A DNA stretch of 53,427 nt from Clostridia bacterium (lineage in GTDB: Bacteria; Bacillota; Clostridia; Oscillospirales; Acutalibacteraceae), in assembly GCA_017429345.1 (NCBI GenBank), contig JAFRPB010000134.1, forward strand, positions 1 through 53,427, given 5' to 3'. The translations under genes and the position numbers were made by a program. Of the stretch, positions 39,573-48,125 are shown piece by piece (the stretch's first letter is position 1; every line of letters begins with the position of its first letter). Under the pieces are notes generated by a model, which did no database searches, was not told the origin of the DNA, and saw only the letters and a list, made by a program, of their open reading frames with translations.

Positions 39573-40376
39573 ATGATCGACATAGTTCAGCTGCTGTACG
39601 ACGCGGTAAAGCCCGTGATGCAGACGTGGAACGAAGACGGGATTTACGCGATCTCGTTTTTTGTCTATTCCAATGAGGCGTATGAATATCGCGGCTTTCG
39701 GAATGTGCCGATTTTTGAAATAAGCTATAACACCGAGTCGGACTGCCCCGGTGCGGAGCTGGATTCCGAGGAGCGGTGGAATTACGCATTCTGGCGGCAG
39801 AACACAACGCCGATCATCTCCGAGGGCGAGCCGAATCCGCTGACCGACGCGCTGTTTGACTGGTACGCCGGACAGGGCATCGACAATATCGGTTTTGAAG
39901 ATCCCGATACGATGTATGACGGTTTCATGATGTATGTCGGCAGCGGTCCGGCGGGCGAGAAAGAATTGGTCGATCTTGCGTCGCAGGTCGCGCTGCGCCT
40001 GCGGCAGGAAGGATTTGTCGATGAGCATTTCGGCGCGGGGATCCCTGTTTTGATCCACGGGCTGGAACCGGTTGACTATACACTGGAAGCGACAAGTCGC
40101 GCGAATCCGAATGGCGAGGCGGACCAATATCTGGAATTCTGGGGTGCTTCCTCGGAGCTATTCCCGGGAACGGATCGTTTTGAAGCACTGTCTGCCGATG
40201 AAGACGACGACTTTGAACCGAAATTCGAGCTCATGGATATCCCGATGAAGCTTCTCGTGCAGAGCGGGCTTGTCCGTCCGGACTGCACGAAAGACGAGTT
40301 TTTCGACGCGCTCCGCGTACTCGGTCTCAGTGAAGAAGAAATCGAGATCCTGAAATCAGTCAACACAGATAATTGA
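39573..40376 (+). CDS. Acidic cytoplasmic protein of unknown function
   Basis: 267 aa. I do not recognise the family. It is strongly acidic, without signal peptide or membrane segments, rich in aromatic residues in the first half (YAISFFVYSNEAYEYRGFR) and ending in a small helical domain (CTKDEFFDALRVLGLSEEEIEILK). The size, acidity and lack of motifs are like SUKH/DUF4303-type proteins, but I cannot assign one. AAAGGAG precedes the ATG. It stands between copy D and a solo arm. Confidence 0.75.
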   Translation: MIDIVQLLYDAVKPVMQTWNEDGIYAISFFVYSNEAYEYRGFRNVPIFEISYNTESDCPGAELDSEERWNYAFWRQNTTPIISEGEPNPLTDALFDWYAGQGIDNIGFEDPDTMYDGFMMYVGSGPAGEKELVDLASQVALRLRQEGFVDEHFGAGIPVLIHGLEPVDYTLEATSRANPNGEADQYLEFWGASSELFPGTDRFEALSADEDDDFEPKFELMDIPMKLLVQSGLVRPDCTKDEFFDALRVLGLSEEEIEILKSVNTDN

Positions 40377-40401
40377 TTCCGCATTTTGATAATTACATTT
40401 C

Positions 40402-40460
40402 TATAATCAAATCGCGCAGCGATTTCCGACACTCCACTCTTCACTCTTCACGTTTCACAC
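40402..40460 (-). repeat. Solo class-2 arm, GAGTGAA type
   Basis: Read on the minus strand: GAGTGAA-type heptamers (40433-40460) leading into GTCGGAAATCGCTGCGCGATT and TGATTATA (40402-40430). This matches the left arm at 33794-33837 closely. No opposite arm is visible, so it may be a remnant. It lies in the leader of the GH63-like gene. Confidence 0.75.
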
Positions 40461-40498
40461 TTTCAGAACGAAAGAATCATTCCAGAGGAGGTTCTCCT

Positions 40499-42256
40499 TT
40501 GAACGTCATCAACGCTCTACTGTCCCTTGAAACGTCACACGCCGTCGTTGACCGGTCCATGAGTCCGATGTTTTCGAACTTCGGGCTGTGTTTCGACGCG
40601 CAGAGCGCGGCGGGGAAGCTCGTTCTGCACTACAACCGTTTCACAAGGACGCTCTGGGAGCCCTTTATCGACTTCAGCGGCGCGGGAGAGGTCCGCCCGA
40701 CCTTCGCCTCGACGCGTATTATAAATGAAAATACAGACTGCGAGATCGTGTTTTACGATACCGACGCGTTCATCGTCTGCGGCAGGACCGCAGCGGCGGC
40801 GCGTCTTTTTTGCGTCCCGGACGCGGCGCTCGGCGAGATCTGGACGGCGTACCGGGATGAAAAAACGCTGATCCTGCAGGGCTATTCCGAAAACGGAGAC
40901 GCGCGCGACCCCGACAGATACGCGCCCGTCGCCTGCGGTGTCCGCGTTCTGCGCGGGACGCTTTCCGCCGGGGCGGGGGAGACGCTGATCTTGCCCGAAG
41001 AAGACGGCGGCGTCCTGTTCGCGGTCGTCTGCCGTGTGCTCGACTTTGAGATCGATGAAATAAAAGACCGTCTTGCCGCCGCGCCCGGAACGGCGGAGGT
41101 CGCGAAAGAGAAAATGCGCGCGTGGGCGGAAAACGCCGCGGGAGGCATTGATTTCCTGCCCGAAGACGATCGCACGCGCAGCGCGGTCCTGACCGCGGTA
41201 TCAGGGCTTCTGATGAACCTGACCGCCGCGCCGGGAAACCTCGCGGGGTATCTCTCCGCGTTCCCGAGCAGGGGAGGCTATCCGACGCATTTCATGTGGG
41301 ACAGCGCGTTCCAGAACCTCGCCTATGAGCTTATGAGCGGCCGCGTCGCGGCCGATACGCTGCTGCTGCTCGCCCGCTGCGCCCGTCCCGACGGCAAGAT
41401 CCCGCAGTTCAACTGCTCGACCTGGGAGCGCCCGCACGAGACGCAGCCCGCGCTGCTGGGCTGGGCGGCGAAGCGGTATGCCGAGCGTGTCGGAATAGAG
41501 AATCTCGCTCCCGGTTTTGTCGAAACCATCTATGACGCGCTGAGCCGCAACAACAAATGGTGGCTGACGGGTCGCGCGACGAAATACGGCCTTATCTATT
41601 GCCCGCACGGGCTGGAAACGGGGCAGGACGATTCGCCACGCTTCGACGACGGGCCTGTGATCGCGGTCGATATGAACAGTTATCTTCTTTCGCAGATGCG
41701 CGCGGCGGCGTATTTCGCTTCTCTCGCGGGTGATGCGGAGGGCGAAGCGTACTGGAACGCGGAGGCGGAGCGATTCGGCGCTCTGATGATCAAACACCTT
41801 TACGATCCGGAGAAAAACCTGTTCTTCGACGCGGATCTCAATACGGGCAGGCCGCTGTCGCTTGTGACGCTCTCATCGCTCATTCCCCTGTGGGCGGGCG
41901 TTCCGTTGCCGGAGGAAAAGATCCGCGCCATGATCGAAGATTATCTGCTCAACGAAAAATACTTCTTCGGCGCGGTGCCCTTCCCGAGTGTCGCCTACTG
42001 CGAGGAAAAATACGAACACGCCCACTGGTGGCGCGGCCCGACCTGGATGCCCGTCGCATGGCTGATGCTGGAGATCCTTGAAAAATACGGCTATCAAACA
42101 GAACGTGAAACTGCCGCGAACCGGCTGTTCGATATCATGAAAAAGGACGGCGAGCTGCACGAGCTGTTCGATTCGCAGACCGGCGAGGGCTTGGGCTGCG
42201 CCGAGCAGGGCTGGACAGCCGCGATCTTTCTCCGCCTGGCGGCGGAGAAAGAATGA
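40499..42256 (+). CDS. GH63-like (alpha/alpha)6 glucosidase / mannosylglycerate-hydrolase-like
   Basis: 585 aa from TTG 40499, 7 bp after GAGGAGG. The N-terminal beta domain (1-190) is followed by an (alpha/alpha)6 barrel: GGYPTHFMWDSAFQ (probable acid Asp), HGLETGQDDSPRFDDG and HWWRGPTWMPV with the C-terminal ELFDSQTGEGLGC. These are marks of GH63/MGH1-type enzymes acting on alpha-glucosides or alpha-mannosyl glycerate. There is no export signal. An MFS transporter lies downstream, so uptake plus intracellular hydrolysis is plausible. The stop TGA forms the end of the first heptamer (AGAATGA) of the next element. Confidence 0.85.
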   Translation: MNVINALLSLETSHAVVDRSMSPMFSNFGLCFDAQSAAGKLVLHYNRFTRTLWEPFIDFSGAGEVRPTFASTRIINENTDCEIVFYDTDAFIVCGRTAAAARLFCVPDAALGEIWTAYRDEKTLILQGYSENGDARDPDRYAPVACGVRVLRGTLSAGAGETLILPEEDGGVLFAVVCRVLDFEIDEIKDRLAAAPGTAEVAKEKMRAWAENAAGGIDFLPEDDRTRSAVLTAVSGLLMNLTAAPGNLAGYLSAFPSRGGYPTHFMWDSAFQNLAYELMSGRVAADTLLLLARCARPDGKIPQFNCSTWERPHETQPALLGWAAKRYAERVGIENLAPGFVETIYDALSRNNKWWLTGRATKYGLIYCPHGLETGQDDSPRFDDGPVIAVDMNSYLLSQMRAAAYFASLAGDAEGEAYWNAEAERFGALMIKHLYDPEKNLFFDADLNTGRPLSLVTLSSLIPLWAGVPLPEEKIRAMIEDYLLNEKYFFGAVPFPSVAYCEEKYEHAHWWRGPTWMPVAWLMLEILEKYGYQTERETAANRLFDIMKKDGELHELFDSQTGEGLGCAEQGWTAAIFLRLAAEKE

Positions 42257-42830
42257 GGAATGAGGAATGAGAAATGAGGAATGAATGACGGGGGCATTGC
42301 CCCCGTACCCCCGATTATTAAAGGTAAGATAAAAGAAATGAATGAAAATATAATTACTGTAAAAAGCCGACGATTTTCCATCAGGATCGTTAATCTGTGC
42401 AAACATTTGCGTGAGAGAAAAAAAGAGTATATTCTTGCGAATCAATTAATGAGAAGCGGAACGAGTATCGGCGCAAATATTACAGAAGCAGAATATGCGA
42501 TCAGTAAAAAAGAATTTCTTGCCAAAATGCAGATCGCTTGGAAAGAATGCAAGGAAACAGAATATTGGCTGGATTTATTATACAACACCGGATATCTGAA
42601 TGAAAAAGAATACGGATCCATAAAACGAGATTGTGACGAACTGGATCATTTGCTTTCCTCAATTACACGAACCACAAAAGAGAACCTGTTTTCAAACGAA
42701 TCATCCTGATAGAATATCAGTACGGTGTTTTTTATCCCTTTCACCATAAATCAATAAATCTATTAATCAAGTCGCGCAGCGACTTCCGACATTCCTCACT
42801 CCTCATTCCTCATTCCTCATTATTCATTAG
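42250..42830 (+). mobile_element. Heptamer-armed cassette carrying four-helix-bundle gene 2
   Basis: Left arm: five heptamers of GGAATGA type (42250-42284), the first containing the stop of the upstream gene. A perfect hairpin ACGGGGGC/GCCCCCGT follows. Then the gene (42338-42709), the internal palindrome AAGTCGC-GCA-GCGACTT (42769-42785), and an inverted right arm of TCATTCC heptamers (42790-42830). It has the same plan as 35485-36205 with a different heptamer and a divergent protein. Confidence 0.78.
42338..42709 (+). CDS. Four-helix-bundle protein (23S rRNA intervening-sequence / Avd family), second type
   Basis: 123 aa from ATG 42338 (AAAGGTAAG about 10 bp upstream); an earlier in-frame start at 42281 runs through the hairpin. 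FSIRIVNLCKHLRERKKEYIL, then LANQLMRSGTSIGANITEAEYA, then WKECKETEYWLDLLYNTGYL are the family's second, shorter subtype. It shares the R-S-x-S-I-x-x-N-I-x-E core with gene 1 but little else, so the two cassettes are not recent copies of each other. A+T-rich relative to the chromosome. Confidence 0.92.
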   Translation: MNENIITVKSRRFSIRIVNLCKHLRERKKEYILANQLMRSGTSIGANITEAEYAISKKEFLAKMQIAWKECKETEYWLDLLYNTGYLNEKEYGSIKRDCDELDHLLSSITRTTKENLFSNESS

Positions 42831-42874
42831 TGTATTATAAATATAAATAATCTAAATTTGATGGGACTGATGTT

Positions 42875-44641
42875 ATGACCAACAATTCCGCCTCTCTCCC
42901 CGCAAAGATCAAAAGCTTCGCTTCCGACGTGAAGGCGCACTGGAGCAAGCCGAAGGAAGGCCGCTACGTCACCTACCGGGAATATCTCGATATTTTCGCG
43001 GGCGTCGGCAGCAACTACGCGGGCTCGAAAACGCTTGAGTATATCGCGTTCTGGTCCGGCTGCTACCTGATGATGTACCATTACAAGCTGCCGTACCTGA
43101 CCTTCTCGGTGATCAACATCATCAACATGCCGCTCGGGTACATCTGGGCGCTGGTCTGGTGGTACGTCTGCGACAACCTCGGCTTCCTGCCGAAGAAGCA
43201 GGAGCGAAAATGCTATCTGTTGTATTTTTCGCTCGCCGTGATCGGGCTTGCGATGATCATCTTCAACGTCGGCGACCTGTTCAACCAGTCCGGCGCGTTC
43301 GTGCGGTATCTGGACGGACTCGAGGGCATCAATGCAAACTCCGCCTTCAAGATCCTCGGCACGCACCTTCTGTACACCGGGTGGGTCGGCGCGCGCAACA
43401 TCTTCTGGCGCAAGAAGCTGATCCCGAAATTCGGCAGATACAAATACTGCCTTTACAGCGATGTGGTGCCGAAATGCATCATGGTCATCCTGATCGGCTG
43501 GCTGCCCTTCTATCAGATCGAGGACGTCGTCACCCGCGTTTGGGTCGCGAACCTGCTGTTCGCCTGCTACAACGTGTTCGGCTTCGGCAATCAGCTCGAG
43601 ATGTGCACGCAGAATATCAGCCCTAACACGCAGGAGCGCATCCTGATCCGTACATATCCCGTCAAGCTCTCGCACCTGTTCCAGTCGGTCTTCGCGATCA
43701 TTCTGCCCGCGATCATCGGTATGCTGCGCTACAAATGGGCGGATATCAACGTCTTCCGTTACGTGATCCCGGGCACATTCATCGGCTTCGCCGCGCTGAC
43801 AATGATCTTTATCGGCCGCATCAAGGAGCGCATTCCGCAGCCGCCGCTTGAACGCAAGGTGCAGATCAAGTTCTGGGACGGCATGTTCGGCGTGCTGCAC
43901 AACAAGTATAAATGGGTGAATACGATCGTCGGGCTGATCGATTCGCTCGGCAACGGTATGCTCGATATCACGGTGATCCTGTATCTCTACACCTTCCGCC
44001 TGACCGGTCTTTCCTACAGCCTGATCGTGGCGCTGGTTTCCTTCGCGGGAACGCCGCCGGATTTCTTCACGCCGTTCTTCATGAAGCGGTTCTCCTATAA
44101 GCAGGTGATGATCTTCTATCAGCTCTCCCGCGCGGCGGGCAACGCTGCGATCGTCTGCGCGATGCTCTTCTGCGGCGACCGCGTGGCGCTCTGCGGCACG
44201 ATCTGCGTGGCGGTGCTGTTCTTTATGGAGATGACCAAGACCGTGCCCACCTCGTTCGGTCACGATATGGATATCCGCATCAACGACTATCAGATGTATC
44301 TCTCCGGCGAGCGTCTTGAGGCGTTCTCGGGCGTGTTCGGCTGGTTTACCGGGCCCATCACGTCCTTCGTCGGCCTGATCATTCCGCTGCTGCTTCTGCG
44401 CTACGGCTTCAACAGTAACTGGGACGTGCTGTTTATCGACCAGTCGAGAACGCACATCATCGTGATCCCGATCATCATCGACATCATCGGCTACGTTCTG
44501 ATGACGATACCGTATATCTTCTGGGATTACGACAACCACAAGCAGAATCAGGTCATGGCGGTGCTCAAACGCCGCGCCGAGGTGACCGCGGAGAAAGAAG
44601 TCCCGCCCGAGGCGGACGGCGCGCTTGAGGCGGCGGAATAA
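42875..44641 (+). CDS. MFS transporter, GPH-like sugar/cation symporter
   Basis: 588 aa, about twelve membrane segments with long cytosolic N- and C-terminal tails. Features such as YIAFWSGCYLMMYHY, the central RIKERIPQPP loop and FHxP-type repeats recall glycoside-pentoside-hexuronide symporters. It is larger than usual because of an insertion (about 130-190). It is likely to import an oligosaccharide, perhaps the substrate of the upstream GH63-like enzyme. LRR protein follows after 13 bp. Confidence 0.8.
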   Translation: MTNNSASLPAKIKSFASDVKAHWSKPKEGRYVTYREYLDIFAGVGSNYAGSKTLEYIAFWSGCYLMMYHYKLPYLTFSVINIINMPLGYIWALVWWYVCDNLGFLPKKQERKCYLLYFSLAVIGLAMIIFNVGDLFNQSGAFVRYLDGLEGINANSAFKILGTHLLYTGWVGARNIFWRKKLIPKFGRYKYCLYSDVVPKCIMVILIGWLPFYQIEDVVTRVWVANLLFACYNVFGFGNQLEMCTQNISPNTQERILIRTYPVKLSHLFQSVFAIILPAIIGMLRYKWADINVFRYVIPGTFIGFAALTMIFIGRIKERIPQPPLERKVQIKFWDGMFGVLHNKYKWVNTIVGLIDSLGNGMLDITVILYLYTFRLTGLSYSLIVALVSFAGTPPDFFTPFFMKRFSYKQVMIFYQLSRAAGNAAIVCAMLFCGDRVALCGTICVAVLFFMEMTKTVPTSFGHDMDIRINDYQMYLSGERLEAFSGVFGWFTGPITSFVGLIIPLLLLRYGFNSNWDVLFIDQSRTHIIVIPIIIDIIGYVLMTIPYIFWDYDNHKQNQVMAVLKRRAEVTAEKEVPPEADGALEAAE

Positions 44642-44654
44642 GGAGGCGAGCGAT

Positions 44655-46085
44655 ATGAAAAAGAAGAATAATACCGAAGCCCCCGAAAAGAAAAAAATCA
44701 ATCAGAACGCGGAGGAACAGATCGAGCTCGATATCCCCGAGGATGAGATCTGGACCTATAAGATCGACGGGCTCGCCGCGCCGCACATCAATAAGCCGTA
44801 TAAGAACTACGCGATGAAAAAGGCGCTGTTCATCGTCGTCATCGTCGTCGCCGTCGGGCTGTCGATCTATTTCAGCGTCCGCGCGGTCTCGCAGCAGACG
44901 TTCAAATATACCGAGCTGGAGGACGGGACGTTTGAGTTGTATAAATTCAGCAACAACGGCAAGATCCGGGAGCTGACGATCGATTACGTCTCCTCGGTCG
45001 TATATGCGGATAAGAATTCCGAGGCGGCCGAAGGCCCGTTCACCATCGAGGCGGACGAGTCGAAGCCCGTCACGACGATCCGTGAATACGCCTTCAACTG
45101 CGACGAGACGCTGCGCACGGTCTATATCGGCAAAAACGTCAAAGAGATCGACGGTAAGAGCTTCTATACATGCCGCGCGCTGCGGAAGATCGTCGTCGAC
45201 CCCGAGAACGAGTATTACTGCGATATCGACGGCGTGCTGTTCACGAAGGACAAAAAGACCGTGATCTGCTGCCCGATCGCCCGCAACAAGGATCAGAAAA
45301 TGAGCTTTATCGAGGAGCGGCTGATCGACAAATACGGCTTTGCGCAGACCGTGGAGGTCCTGTCCTCTTATCTGAACGAGGAAAAACTCGACGGTGAGAA
45401 CAAACAGCAGGCAAAGCAGCAGCTGTTCGCGGAGCTTCGCGAGGCGATGATCGGGGACGACTGGGATACGGTCGTCGCGATCGTCGACCGTATGATCGAA
45501 ACGCTCGACTCCGAGGACAAGGAATCGGAAAACGCCATGTATGACGAGCGCAACCGTATGTGGGACTCCCTCAAGATCGAGAACTGGGAGGAAGCGGACC
45601 GCGAGGAATTCGCCGCGCGCGCCCTCGTTTTCCGCCTGCCCGCCGAGACCGAGACGGTCGGCATGCTCGCGTTCAACTATACGGATCTCGAGACCGTGTA
45701 TCTGCCGGAAGGCCTGAAGACGATCGAGACCCTCGGCTTCTTCCGCGCGACCGCCCTCAGGGAGATCATTACCTTCACCCCCGACGGGAGGGAATATCCC
45801 TCGCTCCCCGACGGACTTGAAGAGATCGGCTCCGACGCGTTCAGCTACGATCAGGAGCTGACGTACGTATATATCCCCGCGAGCGTGAAGCACATCGGCC
45901 ACCACGCGTTCTGGGATTGCGTCTATAATAAGGACGGCGGCCTCGCGGGCCTTGCCGAGCTCAACGTGCAGGCGTCCGAGAGCGATTTCCACAAAAACAC
46001 TTCCACCGGCGACGACTGGAAACCGAAGTACGATTATATGCTGTTCAAAAAAGCGGTGGACGTTGTGTATGAGGCACAGAGGTAA
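44655..46085 (+). CDS. Membrane-anchored leucine-rich-repeat (BspA-like) protein
   Basis: 476 aa from ATG 44655 (AGGAGG 8 bp upstream). A charged cytosolic tail (1-53) is followed by one membrane segment (about 54-76) and an extracytoplasmic part with LRR_5/BspA units: TIREYAFNCDETLRTVYIGK, LKTIETLGFF, LEEIGSDAF and YVYIPASVKHIGHHAF. An acidic helical insert (about 220-320) splits the LRR region. BspA-like repeats mediate binding to surfaces or glycans. It is probably cotranscribed with the transporter; its function is unknown. Confidence 0.82.
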   Translation: MKKKNNTEAPEKKKINQNAEEQIELDIPEDEIWTYKIDGLAAPHINKPYKNYAMKKALFIVVIVVAVGLSIYFSVRAVSQQTFKYTELEDGTFELYKFSNNGKIRELTIDYVSSVVYADKNSEAAEGPFTIEADESKPVTTIREYAFNCDETLRTVYIGKNVKEIDGKSFYTCRALRKIVVDPENEYYCDIDGVLFTKDKKTVICCPIARNKDQKMSFIEERLIDKYGFAQTVEVLSSYLNEEKLDGENKQQAKQQLFAELREAMIGDDWDTVVAIVDRMIETLDSEDKESENAMYDERNRMWDSLKIENWEEADREEFAARALVFRLPAETETVGMLAFNYTDLETVYLPEGLKTIETLGFFRATALREIITFTPDGREYPSLPDGLEEIGSDAFSYDQELTYVYIPASVKHIGHHAFWDCVYNKDGGLAGLAELNVQASESDFHKNTSTGDDWKPKYDYMLFKKAVDVVYEAQR

Positions 46086-46304
46086 CTTCCGATTTCGCGG
46101 CGAAGCCGTGAAATCGGAAGTTCGTCCCGAGTCCCGAGTCCCGAGTTCCGAGTCCCGAGGCGGTCGTATTTTACTCAAGATAATAAACTTAAAACCAAGG
46201 AAAACCTTATTTTTTCGATATTTTGTCAAGGCGCACATTTTTGCCTGATGTATCTCGGGACTCGAGACTCGGGACTCGGGACTTCATCGGCAAATCAGAA
46301 TTTG
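46084..46304 (+). repeat. Class-1 palindromic element, CCCGAGT arms
   Basis: Perfect outer stem AACTTCCGATTTC/GAAATCGGAAGTT (46084-46122) begins in the upstream TAA stop. Left arm of five CCCGAGT-type heptamers (46123-46159); A+T-rich core without ORF; inverted right arm CTCGGGA type (46253-46283); terminal motif whose minus-strand reading is AAATTCTGATTTGCCGA (46287-46303). The 46086-46389 stretch holds nothing else besides the next promoter. Confidence 0.85.
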
Positions 46305-46309
46305 CGTTC

Positions 46310-46338
46310 TTGACAAACGCCTCACAATATGCTAAAAT
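46310..46338 (+). promoter_or_regulatory. Promoter of the YegP-like gene
   Basis: TTGACA (46310-46315), 17 bp, TAAAAT (46333-46338). The -35 lies 6 bp after the repeat element end. Confidence 0.75.
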
Positions 46339-46389
46339 CAAACTGCATAGGTGAAAATGCATAAAACATTTCTGGAAGGATGTTGAATT

Positions 46390-46758
46390 ATGGGTAAATT
46401 CGTAGTAAAAACCACAGCGAGCGGCATTAAGTTCGATCTGAAAGCGGGCAACGGCGAGATTATCGCGACCTCCGAGGTCTATTCCTCCGAGGCGGCGTGC
46501 ATGAACGGCATTGAGAGCGTCAGGAACAACTGCGTCGGCGAGATCGAAGATCAGACCGTCGAGGGCTTCGAGACCGTCAAGCATCCGAAATTTGAGGTTT
46601 ACACCGACAAGGCCGGCGAGTTCCGTTTTCGTCTTAAGGCGAAGAACGGCGAGATCATTGCCACTTCCGAAGGCTACAAGGCGAAAGCGAGTTGCCTGAA
46701 TGGCATCGAGAGCGTCAAGAAGAACGCGCCCGAATCGCCCGTGGAGAAGATCGACTGA
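46390..46758 (+). CDS. YegP-like protein with two DUF1508 repeats
   Basis: 122 aa made of two similar units of about 50 residues: GKFVVKTTASGIKFDLKAGN with GEIIATSEVYSSEAACMNGIESV, and PKFEVYTDKAGEFRFRLKA with GEIIATSEGYKAKASCLNGIESV. These are DUF1508 (YegP) repeats, short beta-alpha units of unknown biochemical function, widespread in bacteria. Own promoter and terminator, so monocistronic. Confidence 0.92.
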   Translation: MGKFVVKTTASGIKFDLKAGNGEIIATSEVYSSEAACMNGIESVRNNCVGEIEDQTVEGFETVKHPKFEVYTDKAGEFRFRLKAKNGEIIATSEGYKAKASCLNGIESVKKNAPESPVEKID

Positions 46759-46780
46759 TCCGTTTATTCCCGAATCCCCG

Positions 46781-46806
46781 CCCGGAGCGCTGCTCCGGGA
46801 TTTTTT
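46781..46806 (+). terminator. Intrinsic terminator after the YegP-like gene
   Basis: CCCGGAGC-GCT-GCTCCGGG followed by A and six T. Confidence 0.9.
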
Positions 46807-47160
46807 GTTGGCGTGAAGTCGTTGATAGTTGCCGGTTGTTGTACTGCGTCGGTGAAGTCGTGAGGTCGTGAAGTCATGAAATCGTGAGGTCGTGAAATCG
46901 TGAGGTCGTGAATGGCGAATGTAATATGTGAAATGTAGAGATGTACTGCTTGCTTTATACTTTTTATTTTTCATTTTCACTGCAGCGCAGCCATAACAAT
47001 CTTTATTTATCTTGGCGCACGGCGTAGGGTTTGCTGTCGCCAAACGCAACACGCAAAGCGCAACACGATCACAAATCTCGGCTCTTCGACCGTCGGCCGT
47101 CGACCGCAGACCGCAGACCGAAAACATCTCCGCTCTCCGCTCTCATCTCCTCTCCTCATT
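46807..47160 (+). repeat. Gene-free block with an octamer array and three heptamer arrays
   Basis: 46852-46915: eight units of GTGAAGTC type, 8 bp long, the only array here whose unit is not 7 bp. 47046-47066: GCAACAC, GCAAAGC, GCAACAC. 47085-47119: five units of GCAGACC/GTCGACC type. 47130-47150: CCGCTCT units, the inverse of AGAGCGG seen at 6156 and 34068-34095. No gene visible. Confidence 0.85.
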
Positions 47161-47185
47161 TCTCAAAAAAAAATAAAATTACTAC

Positions 47186-47214
47186 TTGCATTTTCAAAAC
47201 TTCCATGCTATAAT
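47186..47214 (+). promoter_or_regulatory. Promoter of rpsB-tsf
   Basis: TTGCAT (47186-47191), 17 bp, TATAAT (47209-47214) with an extended TGC. Confidence 0.8.
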
Positions 47215-47221
47215 AGCTCGA

Positions 47222-47245
47222 CAACTCATGCGGCATGAGTTTTTT
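47222..47245 (+). promoter_or_regulatory. Hairpin with T-run at the start of the rpsB transcript
   Basis: ACTCATG-CGG-CATGAGT followed by six T lies about where transcription should begin. It could be a 5' stabiliser, part of an S2 leader or an attenuator; too close to +1 for ordinary termination. Confidence 0.45.
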
Positions 47246-47310
47246 CGTCCTGCGCGAAAGCGTCCGGAAAAATGACGAAAGCCGCAGAGGATTTTGAAAG
47301 GAGAAAAACT

Positions 47311-48051
47311 ATGTCAGTCATTTCAATGAAGCAGCTGCTTGAAGCAGGCGTGCACTTCGGTCACCAGACCAGAAGATGGAACCCGAAGATGGCTCCGTAC
47401 ATCTTCACCGAGAGAAACGGCATCTACATCATCGACCTTCAGAAGACCGTGAAGAAGTTCGACGAAGCGTATATGTTCGTCCGCGAGGTCGCGGCGTCCG
47501 GCAAAGACGTTCTCTTCGTCGGTACCAAGAAGCAGGCGCAGGATTCCATTAAGGAAGAAGCGATCCGCTGCGGTATGCCGTTCGTCAACGCCCGTTGGCT
47601 CGGCGGTATGCTCACCAACTTCACTACCATCAAGCTGCGCATCAAGAGACTCGGTCAGCTCAGAGCCATGCAGGAGGACGGCACCTTCGATATGCTTCCC
47701 AAGAAGGAAGTTGCCAAGCTCCAGCTCGAGATCGAAAAGCTCGAGAAGTTCCTCGGCGGTATCACCGAGATGAAGGGTATGCCCGGCGCGATGTTCGTCG
47801 TTGACCCCCGCAAGGAGAGAAACGCGGTCGCCGAGGCCAGAAAGCTCAATATCCCGATCATCGCGATCGTCGATACCAACTGCGATCCCGACGAGATCGA
47901 CTATGTGATCCCCGGCAACGACGACGCGATCCGCGCTGTCAAGCTGATCGCCGGCGCCATCGCCGACGGCGTCATCGAGGGCAGACAGGGCGAGCAGAAC
48001 GCTCCCGCAGAAGCCCCCGCAGAGGAAGCCGCGGAAGAAGCAGCTGAGTAA
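47311..48051 (+). CDS. rpsB: 30S ribosomal protein S2
   Basis: 246 aa from ATG 47311 (AAAGGAG 7 bp upstream). [32 protein letters not shown] and [30 protein letters not shown] are S2 signatures. The Ala/Glu-rich tail (residues 228-246) is common in Clostridia. Located with tsf as usual. Confidence 0.97.
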   Translation: MSVISMKQLLEAGVHFGHQTRRWNPKMAPYIFTERNGIYIIDLQKTVKKFDEAYMFVREVAASGKDVLFVGTKKQAQDSIKEEAIRCGMPFVNARWLGGMLTNFTTIKLRIKRLGQLRAMQEDGTFDMLPKKEVAKLQLEIEKLEKFLGGITEMKGMPGAMFVVDPRKERNAVAEARKLNIPIIAIVDTNCDPDEIDYVIPGNDDAIRAVKLIAGAIADGVIEGRQGEQNAPAEAPAEEAAEEAAE

Positions 48052-48065
48052 TTGTTAAATTAAAG

Positions 48066-48089
48066 TCAGCCCGTCTCAAAACGGGCTGA
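48066..48089 (+). terminator. Hairpin between rpsB and tsf
   Basis: TCAGCCCGT pairs with ACGGGCTGA around CTCAAA; only TTT follows, so it may attenuate rather than end transcription, setting the S2/EF-Ts ratio. Confidence 0.5.
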
Positions 48090-48125
48090 TTTGCAATCAT
48101 AATATTATTTCAGGAGGAAAAAACA

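Noticed and set aside
42764..42790. Rho-independent terminator after four-helix-bundle gene 2
   Set aside because: The stem is good but no T-run follows on the gene's strand, and the same hairpin recurs in elements without an upstream gene; better seen as part of the element.
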